Source of the DNA: Paraflavitalea devenefica
Lineage (GTDB): Bacteria > Bacteroidota > Bacteroidia > Chitinophagales > Chitinophagaceae
Length of the DNA: 64,000 nucleotides
Direction: 5' to 3'
Assembly: GCF_011759375.1 (NCBI RefSeq)
Contig: NZ_JAARML010000001.1
Location: 124,001-188,000, forward strand
Made by a program: the position numbers and the translations under genes. The notes beneath the pieces were generated by a model. It was given only the letters and a program-made list of their open reading frames with translations. It did not search any database and was not told where the DNA came from. Shown here one piece after another: positions 18,541 through 27,511 of the stretch (positions within the stretch are counted from its first letter, which is position 1; the number at the start of each line of letters is the position of its first letter).

Positions 18541-21500
18541 TTGTATTCAACTAAAACTAGCCAGGCCAGTCTGCTGGCCGCCCTGCTGATCGTAGTAACC
18601 AGTTGCCAGAACCATGATACTCCCAAAGCGGTGACCGATGCTACGCCTCCCCTTTTTACGTTAATGACGCCGGAACAAACAGGTATTGGCTTCAGCAATA
18701 CGCTTTCGGAAGGGTTGAACACGAATGTGTTGATGTACGAATATTTTTACAACGGTGGCGGTGTAGCTGCCGGTGATGTAAACGGGGATGGACTGACCGA
18801 TCTTTATTTCTCCGGCAACATGACGGATAATAAATTGTACCTGAATAAAGGACAGCTACGATTTGAAGAGGTTACTGCTGCTGCCGGTGTGGCAGGAAGG
18901 CCCGGCCCCTGGAAGACCGGCGTAACGACCGCCGATGTGAATGGCGACGGCAAGCTGGATATTTATGTATGTTATTCCGGCAAGCTGCGGGGCGAGAAGA
19001 GAAGGAATGAGCTTTATATTAATGAGGGCAACGATGCGCAGGGAAAGCCTCGCTTCAGTGAGCAGGCAACGCAATATGGCCTGGCAGATACCGCCTACAG
19101 CACACAAGGTTATTTTTTTGATTTTGACCGGGATGGCGACCTGGATATGTTCCTGCTGAACCATAATCCCAATAACCTGCCTGTGCTGGATGCAGCCAGG
19201 ACCGCTGTGATACTACAAGCAGAAGATCCCACTGCAGGCGTACGGCTGTTTCAAAATGATCAAAACCACTTTACAGATATTACGCGCAAAGCCGGGTTTC
19301 ATAGCTCGGCCCTGACTTATGGACTGGGCGCCGGCATTGCTGATATTAATGGCGATGGATGGGAAGATGTGTATGTATCGAATGATTATGCCGTGCCGGA
19401 TTATTTGTATATCAATAATGGCAATGGCACATTCACCGACCGGCTGGCCAGCAGTATCGGGCATAACAGCCAGTTCTCCATGGGCAATGATGTAGCCGAT
19501 GTAAATAATGATGGCCTGCCTGATATTTTTACCCTTGATATGCTGCCGGAAGATAACCGCCGGCAGAAGTTGTTGTTTGCACCGGATAATTATGAAAAGT
19601 TTGACCTGAATATCCGGTCAGGGTTTCATTACCAGTATATGCGGAATATGCTGCAGTTGAATAACGGCAGTCGGCAATCGGCAGTCGGCAGTGGGCAGAG
19701 AGGAGATGTTAGTTTCAGTGAAGTAGGACAGTTGGCGGGGATATCGAATACAGACTGGAGCTGGGCGCCGCTGTTGGCTGATTATGATAATGATGGCTGG
19801 AAGGATTTGTTTGTAACCAACGGTTACCTGCGCGACTTTACCAATATGGACTTTATTAAGTACATGAATGATTATGTACAAAGCAAAGGCAGGCTGCAGC
19901 GGGAAGATGTGTTGGACCTGGTGCATAAGATACCGGCTTCCAATATCATGAGTTACCTGTTTGCCAATAATGGCGATGGTAATTTCACCAATAAGAGCCG
20001 GGCATGGGGCATACAAAAAACATCGAACAGTAATGGCGCTGTTTATGCCGACCTGGACAATGATGGCGACCTGGACCTGGTGACGAATAATATTAATGAA
20101 CCGGCCTTTGTTTACCGCAATGAAGGAAGTGCCGGTCATCATTACCTGCAAATAAAACTGCAAGGCGCCCGCGGCAATACGCAGGGCATTGGCGCCAAAG
20201 TAACACTGTATACAAAAGGACAACAACAGTACCTGGAGCAGATGCCTTCCCGCGGTTATTTATCTACCGTATCGCCGGTATTGCATGCAGGCCTGGGCAA
20301 GGAAACGGTGATAGACTCCCTGCGCATTGTGTGGCTGAGCGGCAAACAACAAGTACTTAAGGATATTAAAGCAGATCAGGTGTTGACTTTATCAGAGCAG
20401 CAGGCTGTTGATACTTACCGGCAGCCAGCCGCTCCGGCTTCCCTGTTTACAACAGTGCCCTCTCCTGTTCAACGCAGTTATGCCACGAATACGATCAATG
20501 ATTTTAAACGGCAGCCTTTGCTGTTAAATCCCTTATCCTTTAGCGGCCCCTGCCTGGTGAAAGGTGACGTCAATGGTGATGGCCTGGAAGATGTATATGC
20601 CGGCGGCGGCAGCGGACAAGCGGCTGTTTTATACCTGCAACAAAAGAATGGACAGTTTAAGGCGAACCAACAGACAGCTTTTGAAGCAGACAAGAACTGC
20701 GAAGATGCTGATGCCGCTTTCCTCGATGCTAATGGCGACGGCCTGACGGATATTTATGTTGTGAGTGGCGGATATCATAGTTATGCGCCGGACGATGCTT
20801 TGCTGCAGGACCGGTTGTATGTAAATGACGGCAAAGGGCATTTTATAAAAAGCGCCGATGCTTTACCTGTGATGCGTGTAAGCAAAAGTTGTGTACGGGC
20901 TAATGATGTGAATGGTGACGGCTTTACAGACCTGTTTGTAGGGAGCCGGGTAATACCGGGCCGGTACCCGGAAATACCTGCCAGCTATTTACTGGTGAAT
21001 GATGGCAAAGGACATTTTACCGACCAGATCAGCACGATAGCACCCGCCTTACAAAAAGCAGGTATGGTAACAGATGCTGCCTGGGTAGACCTGAATGGCG
21101 ACGCCAGGAAAGAACTTGTTGTAACCGGTGAATGGATGCCGGTGCAGGTGTATACGGCTAACAACAATAAACTGCAATTATCCACTCAACAATATTTTGA
21201 CAAGGATTACCACGGCTGGTGGAACCGCCTGACAGTAGGCGATTTCAATAAGGATGGAAAGCCCGACCTGCTGATCGGTAACCTGGGCCTGAATACCCAA
21301 TGCCGGGCAAGCGACAAAGAACCGGCCACCCTGTACTATAAAGATTTTGATGACAACGGATCGGTAGATCCCATTTTCTGCTTTTATATACAGGGGAAGA
21401 ATTATCCTTATGTAACGCGTGATGAACTGCTGGACCAACTGAGCATTATGCGCACCCGCTTTATCGATTACAAGGGTTATGCAGACGCCACCATGGAAAG

Positions 21501-21906
21501 TATTTTCACGAAGGAAGAGTTAACCGGTGCTAAAAGTATGCAGGCCAATTACCTGGCCACTGCTTATTTTGAAAGCGGCGCCGATGGCAAATTCCATATA
21601 CAGCCTCTTCCCACGCAGGCACAGATATCCCCGGTATACACGATCACTACACTGGATTATAACAAAGATGGTAATGATGACCTGCTGCTATGCGGTAATA
21701 TTAACCGGGCCAGGCTGCGGTTTGGAAAGTACGACGCCAATTACGGCGTATTGCTGCGCGGCGATGGCAAGGGGCATTTTACGTATGTGAACCAGCAGGA
21801 ATCAGGATTCCATGTAGGGGGCGATGTACGCAGTGTACTGTCCATTAACAATCAATTATTATTCGGGATCAACCAGCAACCCGTTCAAGCCTATAAAATC
21901 AGATAA
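18541..21906 (+). CDS. VCBS/FG-GAP repeat lipoprotein with ASPIC/UnbV domain
   Basis: 1121 residues starting with TTG at 18541. No ATG gives a signal peptide, an in-frame stop lies at 18526, and the TTG start yields a good lipoprotein leader (LLAALLIVVTSC). The protein is built of Ca2+-binding FG-GAP/VCBS blades with DxNxDG motifs (DVNGDGLTDLYFSGN; DVNGDGKLDIYV; DINGDGWEDVYVSND; DLDNDGDLDLVTNN and more), interrupted by an ASPIC/UnbV domain (GIGAKVTLYTKGQQQYLEQM, about 555-620), then a second set of blades. Such proteins often accompany SusC/SusD loci and are thought to bind surface ligands. A short repeat-derived insertion sits at 19666-19710. The vanadium-haloperoxidase-like gene starts 2 bases after its stop. 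Confidence 0.88.
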   Translation: MYSTKTSQASLLAALLIVVTSCQNHDTPKAVTDATPPLFTLMTPEQTGIGFSNTLSEGLNTNVLMYEYFYNGGGVAAGDVNGDGLTDLYFSGNMTDNKLYLNKGQLRFEEVTAAAGVAGRPGPWKTGVTTADVNGDGKLDIYVCYSGKLRGEKRRNELYINEGNDAQGKPRFSEQATQYGLADTAYSTQGYFFDFDRDGDLDMFLLNHNPNNLPVLDAARTAVILQAEDPTAGVRLFQNDQNHFTDITRKAGFHSSALTYGLGAGIADINGDGWEDVYVSNDYAVPDYLYINNGNGTFTDRLASSIGHNSQFSMGNDVADVNNDGLPDIFTLDMLPEDNRRQKLLFAPDNYEKFDLNIRSGFHYQYMRNMLQLNNGSRQSAVGSGQRGDVSFSEVGQLAGISNTDWSWAPLLADYDNDGWKDLFVTNGYLRDFTNMDFIKYMNDYVQSKGRLQREDVLDLVHKIPASNIMSYLFANNGDGNFTNKSRAWGIQKTSNSNGAVYADLDNDGDLDLVTNNINEPAFVYRNEGSAGHHYLQIKLQGARGNTQGIGAKVTLYTKGQQQYLEQMPSRGYLSTVSPVLHAGLGKETVIDSLRIVWLSGKQQVLKDIKADQVLTLSEQQAVDTYRQPAAPASLFTTVPSPVQRSYATNTINDFKRQPLLLNPLSFSGPCLVKGDVNGDGLEDVYAGGGSGQAAVLYLQQKNGQFKANQQTAFEADKNCEDADAAFLDANGDGLTDIYVVSGGYHSYAPDDALLQDRLYVNDGKGHFIKSADALPVMRVSKSCVRANDVNGDGFTDLFVGSRVIPGRYPEIPASYLLVNDGKGHFTDQISTIAPALQKAGMVTDAAWVDLNGDARKELVVTGEWMPVQVYTANNNKLQLSTQQYFDKDYHGWWNRLTVGDFNKDGKPDLLIGNLGLNTQCRASDKEPATLYYKDFDDNGSVDPIFCFYIQGKNYPYVTRDELLDQLSIMRTRFIDYKGYADATMESIFTKEELTGAKSMQANYLATAYFESGADGKFHIQPLPTQAQISPVYTITTLDYNKDGNDDLLLCGNINRARLRFGKYDANYGVLLRGDGKGHFTYVNQQESGFHVGGDVRSVLSINNQLLFGINQQPVQAYKIR
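19666..19698 (+). repeat. Short dispersed-type repeat (GGCAGTC units) inside the VCBS coding sequence
   Basis: Four imperfect copies of GGCAGTC/GGCAATC lie head to tail. In translation they interrupt the usual junction LQLNNG...FSEVGQLAG with about 14 extra residues (SRQSAVGSGQRGDV). The frame is kept. Similar GGCAGTC runs are known to me as intergenic repeats in Bacteroidota; that point is from memory. Confidence 0.55.
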
Positions 21907-21908
21907 CG

Positions 21909-23255
21909 ATGCGAATGCTCTTCAACCTAACTGTTGCCCTGCTGTTCTGTTTATCTGCTTGCCGGCAGGCGCCTCAGCCATTGCCGCCACTGGCCACAGG
22001 GGATATCAGCCGGGTGATCACCCAAATGACGGAAGTGATGATCCATGATATTACGAACCCGCCGCTGGCTTCACGCTTTTTCTCTTATGCCTGCTTGTCG
22101 GGCTACGAAGTACTGGTGCAAAATGACAGTTCTTTTAGAAGCATGCATGGCGTCATAAACGGTTACCCGCGTTTGCAAAAACCAGACTCCCTGCAAGGCT
22201 ATCATGTGGAAGTAAGTGCTTTGCTGGCCATGATGGAAACAGCCAAGAAGATGCAACCTTCCGGCAAAATGATGGATGCGTATGAACAACGGTTCCTGGA
22301 CTCCTGCAAAAAAGCAGGTTATCCCACAGAAGTATTGGAAGCATCATTGTCTTATGCTTCCTGGGTTAGTAAAAAAGTCCTGGCCTATGCAAAAGCAGAC
22401 CGCTATAATAAGATCAGCAATTACCCGCGGTATACACCGGTAAATAAACCCGGCTACTGGTTTCCCACGGCACCGGCCTATATGGCTGCCGTAGAGCCTT
22501 ATTTTAATACCGTGCGGCCATTTGCCCTTGATACCTGCTCACAGTTTATACCGCCTCCACCAATTGCTTATGCTACCAAAAAAGATTCTCCCTTTTATGA
22601 ACTGATGCTGCGCAATTACACGGTTACACAGGATATGCCGAAGGAATACCGCGCCATCGCTGCTTTCTGGGATTGCAATCCCTTCGCCGTGCAGGATGAC
22701 GGTCACCTGATACTGGGTTTGAAGAAGATCTCTCCCGGCGCCCACTGGCTGGGCATTACCGGTATAGCCTGCCAACAGGCCAAAAAGAATTTCCGGGAAG
22801 GCATGCAGATCTATACGATGGTATCCATGGGTTTGATGGATGGCTTTATCAGTTGCTGGGATGAGAAATTCCGGAGTAACCGGGTACGGCCTGAAACCGT
22901 TATCCGTGAACTGGTAGACCCTCACTGGCAGCCCCTATTGCAAACACCTCCCTTCCCGGAGTACCTGAGCGGCCACTCTGTGATATCAACTGCTTCGGCC
23001 ACGATCCTCTCCCACTATTTTGGTGATCAGTTTGCTTATACCGACAGTGTGGAGGTTTCGTATGGATTGCCTGCCCGCCATTTTACTTCTTTCCGCCAGG
23101 CTGCCGAAGAAGCGGCTATCAGCCGTTTTTATGGCGGCATCCATTTTATGGATGCCATTGAGCAGGGGATGGTTCAGGGGAAGAAGGTTGGGGAGCAGTT
23201 GATCAAGAAGGTAACGGGTAGTAAAGAAGAAGTGGCGAAGTCTGCTAAAGAATGA
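21909..23255 (+). CDS. Vanadium-dependent haloperoxidase-like / PAP2-superfamily lipoprotein
   Basis: 448 residues with a lipoprotein signal (lipobox LSAC, then RQAPQP). The C-terminal half carries all three vanadate/phosphate-binding motifs: K320-x6-R327-P328 (KFRSNRVRP), S354-G355-H356 (YLSGHS) and S405-R406-x5-H412 (SRFYGGIH). Known members oxidise halides with H2O2 or act as acid phosphatases; which applies here cannot be told from sequence. It starts 2 bases after the VCBS gene stop, which implies co-translation, and so probably works at the cell surface with the VCBS lipoprotein. Confidence 0.87.
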   Translation: MRMLFNLTVALLFCLSACRQAPQPLPPLATGDISRVITQMTEVMIHDITNPPLASRFFSYACLSGYEVLVQNDSSFRSMHGVINGYPRLQKPDSLQGYHVEVSALLAMMETAKKMQPSGKMMDAYEQRFLDSCKKAGYPTEVLEASLSYASWVSKKVLAYAKADRYNKISNYPRYTPVNKPGYWFPTAPAYMAAVEPYFNTVRPFALDTCSQFIPPPPIAYATKKDSPFYELMLRNYTVTQDMPKEYRAIAAFWDCNPFAVQDDGHLILGLKKISPGAHWLGITGIACQQAKKNFREGMQIYTMVSMGLMDGFISCWDEKFRSNRVRPETVIRELVDPHWQPLLQTPPFPEYLSGHSVISTASATILSHYFGDQFAYTDSVEVSYGLPARHFTSFRQAAEEAAISRFYGGIHFMDAIEQGMVQGKKVGEQLIKKVTGSKEEVAKSAKE

Positions 23256-23287
23256 CGCATGCTTCGCGGCTAAAAGCCACGAAGAGC

Positions 23288-23620
23288 CTAAAGACTTTGC
23301 AGGAACAAGGCCTTCCTGCGTTTGGATATTTCAAGGTATTCGCCATTCCTGAGTTGTATGCTGCCACCATGGGTGTATTGGTGAATGAAGTGTTTATTGA
23401 CGAGGTGGGTGCGGTGGATACGCAAAAAATCATGACTGTCCAGTTTGCCTTCAAACCATTTGAGCACTTTGGCCACTACCAGTGTTTTGTTGTCGCTAAA
23501 GAAGAGCTTGCTGTAATTACTGATGGCCTGGATGCGGACGATGGTGGCCGTATCAATGATGGCTATTCCCGCATTGTGCGGTAACAGCAGCAGGTTGCCG
23601 GAAATGGTGGGTGTATGCAT
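23288..23620 (-). CDS. Stand-alone LytTR-type DNA-binding protein
   Basis: 110 residues that consist of a LytTR domain only: IVRIQAISNYSKLFFSDNKT, then LRIHRTHLVNKHFIHQY and NGEYLEISKRRK, all typical LytTR beta-strand motifs. There is no receiver or membrane domain, so it is either controlled by its level or by a partner. It lies 7 bases after the fibre gene on the same strand and is likely its co-transcribed regulator. Confidence 0.85.
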   Translation of the reverse strand: MHTPTISGNLLLLPHNAGIAIIDTATIVRIQAISNYSKLFFSDNKTLVVAKVLKWFEGKLDSHDFLRIHRTHLVNKHFIHQYTHGGSIQLRNGEYLEISKRRKALFLQSL

Positions 23621-23627
23621 ACCTAAT

Positions 23628-25286
23628 TTATTGCAGGTTATTCTTTTGTTTTATTTCCAGTACTATTTTTTGCAGGGCTATGAGTTGTTCTTCGAGGTTA
23701 TCTATCTTTTTTTGCTGTTGTTTTAGGGCGTTGACCAGGGGCACTACCAGTTGCTCATAGCTGAGCATGTAGCGGCCATTCTCATTGTCAGGAACGTGCA
23801 GGCCGCTGAACTCCTGTCCCAGTTCTTTCAATGCTGTTTCTACTTCCTGGGCAATGAACCCATCTGTTAAACGGTCATTGGTGCCGGTATTCCAGCGATA
23901 ACGAACGGGCCTCAGCCGGAGGATAAAATCAAGTCCCAGCGTATTGTCTATGATGTCTTTCTTCAACCGGGCATCGGAATAGTTACTCCAGGGAGCAAAG
24001 CCGCCAATGGCAGTAACACTGCTGTTGCCGATCACTACTTTGTTGCTGGCATCTGCCACTGCATTATATCCAATAGCGGTAGCATTGGTCAGATCCATGG
24101 CAGCTACATTGGCAGCATAGCCCAGCGCGGTATTGTAGTTGCCTGTGGAATTGCTGCTGAGTGCCTGGTACCCTATAGCCACATTGAATTGGCCTGTGGT
24201 ATTAAAGTACATGGCATTTACACCTACCCCAGTGTTCCCGACAGCATTGTTATAAACAAGCGCCGAAGCACCTACAGCCGTATTCAGGCTGCCGGTTGCA
24301 TTGGCGTATAACGAATAGGTACCCAGAGCTGTATTAGAATTGGCATTTTTCATATAAGCCAGTGCATGCTCACCCACTGCCACATTATAGCTACCACTGT
24401 CAGCCAGGCTCATGCAACCAAAACCAAGCACTGTATTGCTTCCACCATATTTTATTCTTCGCAGGGCCTCATATCCTACTACGGTATTATTATCTGTTTT
24501 ATCGGCCTCTATCATAGCCCGGGCGCCTATAGCCGTATTGCGCTCTCCCCGTATTACACGTTGCATGCTGGACATACCTACTGCAACATTATAGGCACCC
24601 TTGCTTGTGACCAGGGAACCAAAACCCACTGCCACATTATTACTGCCGCTGTCGGCCTGGAACATAGCATCATTACCAACAGCCGTATTGTAATTTCCAG
24701 CCCTTAGATAAGCCAATGTCCTGTTTCCGACACCACAGTTCCAGGCTGTTGTAACAGATCGTTTTAAACTGGTTTGCCCAATGGCTACATTGTATGCCCC
24801 TATCGTGTTTTCCATGAGGGCCTCATCGCCTAAAGCCATGTTATAGATGCCTTCTGTGAGGGCAGCAAGCGTCAATCTTCCAAAACTGGTATTGCCCCTG
24901 GTATTGCTGACAATTCCCGCAGGCTGATTGTTGACCCTAAATACAAGCGGCGTATTATCCGTGGTACCGATGAAATGGGTTTCATTCAATCCCGCATTTC
25001 CTCCCGTACCCCATCCGCTACCTTCTATGGCCAGGCGGGTCCACCGGCTGCCACTGTAATAATAAAAACCACTGTCCTTATTGGTTTGATAGACCAGCAG
25101 TCCGGCTACCGGCACTGTAATACCGGCCCTTTGCAGGCTATCCATGCGGGGGATGAGCAGGCCCTTGCTGGTAGACTGAATATCGAGCATGGCGCTGGCA
25201 TCGGGCGAAGGAGTGCCAATACCTACACCCTGTGCACATAGCTGCCTTGTAAGCACCAATAAGATCACACACAAAAGAAATCTCAT
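23628..25286 (-). CDS. Surface fibre/adhesin with head repeats and C-terminal S74 intramolecular chaperone
   Basis: 552 residues from the ATG at 25286, which overlaps the upstream stop as ATGA. A signal peptide (MRFLLCVILLVL...LCAQ) precedes the Bacteroidota surface-protein start (GVGIGTPSPDASAMLDI, KGLLIPRMDS). The middle holds at least a dozen head-like repeats of the type YNVAVG/NTALG with spacing of roughly 16-24 residues. The C-terminus is a peptidase S74-type chaperone (YSDARLKKDI; LRPVRYRWN; GFIAQEVE) and an ending coiled coil (LKQQQKKIDNLEEQLIALQK). In phage tail spikes S74 drives trimer folding and then cleaves itself off. Here it suggests a trimeric secreted fibre. There is no YadA-type membrane anchor. 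Confidence 0.85.
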   Translation of the reverse strand: MRFLLCVILLVLTRQLCAQGVGIGTPSPDASAMLDIQSTSKGLLIPRMDSLQRAGITVPVAGLLVYQTNKDSGFYYYSGSRWTRLAIEGSGWGTGGNAGLNETHFIGTTDNTPLVFRVNNQPAGIVSNTRGNTSFGRLTLAALTEGIYNMALGDEALMENTIGAYNVAIGQTSLKRSVTTAWNCGVGNRTLAYLRAGNYNTAVGNDAMFQADSGSNNVAVGFGSLVTSKGAYNVAVGMSSMQRVIRGERNTAIGARAMIEADKTDNNTVVGYEALRRIKYGGSNTVLGFGCMSLADSGSYNVAVGEHALAYMKNANSNTALGTYSLYANATGSLNTAVGASALVYNNAVGNTGVGVNAMYFNTTGQFNVAIGYQALSSNSTGNYNTALGYAANVAAMDLTNATAIGYNAVADASNKVVIGNSSVTAIGGFAPWSNYSDARLKKDIIDNTLGLDFILRLRPVRYRWNTGTNDRLTDGFIAQEVETALKELGQEFSGLHVPDNENGRYMLSYEQLVVPLVNALKQQQKKIDNLEEQLIALQKIVLEIKQKNNLQ

Positions 25287-25477
25287 AGCATGTCTTTGCA
25301 TTTTTTGATAGGTATTAACCTGCGGGCCGATGGCTGTGTGGCCCTGGATTCTTCTATTTTTTTATCAATGCGTTGTATCTGCCTGTCGAACAGGTACCAT
25401 ATAACGCAGGCCAGCAATAGGAACAGCCCGATAATGATCCATACATATATCCGGCCGGAAGTATTCTTGTTGATCAT
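25283..25477 (-). CDS. Tiny single-pass membrane protein translationally coupled to the fibre gene
   Basis: 64 residues from the ATG at 25477 (MINKNTSGRIYVW). A single transmembrane helix (about 10-31, IIIGLFLLLACVIWYLF) is followed by a short basic and polar tail (RQIQRIDKKIEES). A near-consensus promoter 22 bases upstream supports this start over the longer frame reaching 25546. Its stop overlaps the fibre start (ATGA), so the two are almost certainly coupled. Possible roles are membrane anchor, inhibitor or export helper for the fibre protein; none is proven. No family recognised. Confidence 0.65.
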   Translation of the reverse strand: MINKNTSGRIYVWIIIGLFLLLACVIWYLFDRQIQRIDKKIEESRATQPSARRLIPIKKCKDML

Positions 25478-25498
25478 TACTTCCCGGGTTTTGAAAGA

Positions 25499-25531
25499 CA
25501 AAGATGCAGGTACCGGCCAGGGGAAAACAAA
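25499..25531 (-). promoter_or_regulatory. Candidate sigma-A type promoter of the small protein / fibre / LytTR operon
   Basis: Read on the minus strand: TTTG (25531-25528), 21 bases, then CATCTTTG (25506-25499). This is one base off the Bacteroidota -7 consensus TAnnTTTG. It ends 22 bases before the ATG at 25477. The same layout (TTTG-N21-CATATTTG) precedes the adhesin at 27512. Confidence 0.45.
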
Positions 25532-25629
25532 TTCAGGGAGTGACAAAGCTGTGACGGGCAGCGGGACATTTTGGGGACAGGAGGGCTGGTTACTAGTTGC
25601 TGGTACTGGTTGGAGTAACTTTCGGTTTC

Positions 25630-27351
25630 TCAGATCATTTCAACGAGTTCATCGAGCGTGCCTTCTTCAGGCAGGTTTATTTTTTTGCGCAGGCGTTGTC
25701 TCGCTTTACGGATGGCATCATAGCTGATGCCGAGCATGGCGGCCATTTCTTTGGGAGCAAGCTGCAATTTGGTGAGGGTGAGCAGGCGGGTATCGGCCGG
25801 GCTGAGATCGGGCAGTTTTTCCCGGAGGCGGACGAAGAAACCCGGATACACTTTATCAAACAGCTCACGGAATGTTTTCCAGTCTTCCTCCGTAATGATG
25901 TTGGAGTTGAGCAGGCGGTTAAGGTTCTCCGTACGGCCGTCCATTTGTTCCATACCATTTTGCCGGAGGTTACTGATCTCTTCCTTAAAGGTTTCGAGCA
26001 GTTCATTTTTTTCCCGCAGGTTATCGGTATAGGTGGATAACTGCTGACGGGCAAATTCCAGTTGCTGCCGGGCTTTCTCCTTTTCGAGCGCAACCAGTTC
26101 CAGCTCCTTCCTGCGTTTTAACCGCTGCCTGTTGATCCACAGCAGGCCTATGATACAGGTTAACAATAACACAATAAGGATCCCATTGCGCGTGTATACC
26201 TGTTGCCGGCGCTGGTTTTCAAGGTCCCTTACTTTATTCAGGTGTTTCTCTGTTTCCAGTTTCAGCTTTGCCTGGTTCATGTATTTGATGTCATTGAAAC
26301 GGGTCACACTATCCTTGTACACGAGCAGGGAATCAGCGTATTTACTCATGTTGACAGCATCACCTTTGAACTTGTATATATGGTACATGTTCTCGTACCA
26401 GTCTTTGCGCAGCCGGGCGCCTCCGGTATATACAAATTGGCGGGCAAAGTGGAGGTATGGTTCCGCTTCACCAGGGTGCCCGCGTTTGATGTGAATGGTA
26501 GCCAATATCATGGCAGCATTGGCAGCGCTTCCCCATTCCTGTGCTTTGATACTGGCTTTATAATCTGTTTCCAGCAATGGTAAGGCTGCCGGGGCATTCC
26601 CCTGCAGGAAGTAAGTGTACCCAAGATTACCATCGGTGAGTCCCATATAAAAGGAGTCTTTGACAACGGCAGCAGCCTGGTGCGCCCGCTTAAAGTAATG
26701 TGCAGCCGAATCATACTGTTTCAGTTGCTGGTAACAGAGCGCCAGGGTATTTTCAACGCTGACGTAGTAGATGAAAGAACGCCAGTAATCGGGCATGCCC
26801 ATGCATTCCCGGAGATACCGGATGGCCTGCTCATATTCACCCAAACGATAATAACTACCGGCCAATGCATCTGCATACAACCTGGTATGCGGATAGTTGT
26901 CAAAACCGGCCTGCTCAAACTGATTATAGGCTTTTTGCATGTATTCAAAGGCCGGCCCGAATTTGCTGCATTCAAAGTACCAGGTGCCGGCATAGTGCCA
27001 GCATTCGGCCCTCGTAAGCGACCATCCTTTCCGGTCAGCGAGTTCCGCCGCCTTGAGCATGATCTCTACGCTTTTATCATAATGACGGTATTTTGATGAG
27101 CAATAAACGTACTGCAAAAGCCAGGCTTGTTGTTGTAAAAGGGTCGCTTCTTTTTCCGCGAAGATCTTTTCTGCCTGTATTAAGGTATGGATGGCGGTGG
27201 CTGAATCGGTCAGGGCAACCCGTTTTTTGTACCATTCCAATAATGATTTTACCTGCTGTTCTTTGGGCAGGGCCAGTATAGAATCGGCTTGAGCAATGAC
27301 AGTGGATGCCCTGGCTATAAAAAGGATCAGCAATATTGCCGTAACTCTCAC
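25630..27351 (-). CDS. TPR-repeat membrane regulator with C-terminal LuxR-like HTH (second copy)
   Basis: About 573 residues from a GTG at 27351, which gives a clean signal peptide (VRVTAILLILFIARASTVIAQ). The frame extends to another GTG at 27429, but that adds 26 non-signal residues. Multiple TPRs (CWHYAGTWYFECSKFGPAFE; LADALAGSYYRLGEYEQAIR-like segments; LGYTYFLQGNAPAALPL) fill the periplasmic part. A transmembrane helix (IVLLLTCIIGLLWI), a coiled coil and a C-terminal HTH follow (LSPADTRLLTLTKLQLAPK; MAAMLGISYDAIRKARQRLR). It is a paralogue of the 6675-8339 protein. It sits inside the surface-protein cluster, back to back with the adhesin at 27512, so it probably regulates that cluster. 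Confidence 0.84.
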   Translation of the reverse strand: MRVTAILLILFIARASTVIAQADSILALPKEQQVKSLLEWYKKRVALTDSATAIHTLIQAEKIFAEKEATLLQQQAWLLQYVYCSSKYRHYDKSVEIMLKAAELADRKGWSLTRAECWHYAGTWYFECSKFGPAFEYMQKAYNQFEQAGFDNYPHTRLYADALAGSYYRLGEYEQAIRYLRECMGMPDYWRSFIYYVSVENTLALCYQQLKQYDSAAHYFKRAHQAAAVVKDSFYMGLTDGNLGYTYFLQGNAPAALPLLETDYKASIKAQEWGSAANAAMILATIHIKRGHPGEAEPYLHFARQFVYTGGARLRKDWYENMYHIYKFKGDAVNMSKYADSLLVYKDSVTRFNDIKYMNQAKLKLETEKHLNKVRDLENQRRQQVYTRNGILIVLLLTCIIGLLWINRQRLKRRKELELVALEKEKARQQLEFARQQLSTYTDNLREKNELLETFKEEISNLRQNGMEQMDGRTENLNRLLNSNIITEEDWKTFRELFDKVYPGFFVRLREKLPDLSPADTRLLTLTKLQLAPKEMAAMLGISYDAIRKARQRLRKKINLPEEGTLDELVEMI

Positions 27352-27458
27352 TAACAACGGTTTATGGTAGGAATGCGAAAATAATCCATTCCCGCAAGTG
27401 TTTAGCGGCTTGTCCCGAAAATGTCCCACCTGCAGTCACATCATTGTCGCCCGGTTTA

Positions 27459-27491
27459 TTTGTTTTCAGGCAGGCGGCCGTTGCATATTTG
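27459..27491 (+). promoter_or_regulatory. Candidate sigma-A type promoter of the 27512 adhesin
   Basis: TTTG at 27459-27462, 21 bases, then CATATTTG at 27484-27491, one base off TAnnTTTG. The start codon is 20 bases downstream. It lies between divergent genes, so regulation of both by one factor is possible. Confidence 0.4.
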
Positions 27492-27511
27492 TTTTTTTAA
27501 ATGCAAGACGT

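Noticed and set aside
23628..25286. Prophage tail-fibre remnant because of the S74 domain
   Set aside because: It has a signal peptide, Bacteroidota-type N-terminal surface motif, coupling to a small membrane protein, and no phage genes nearby.
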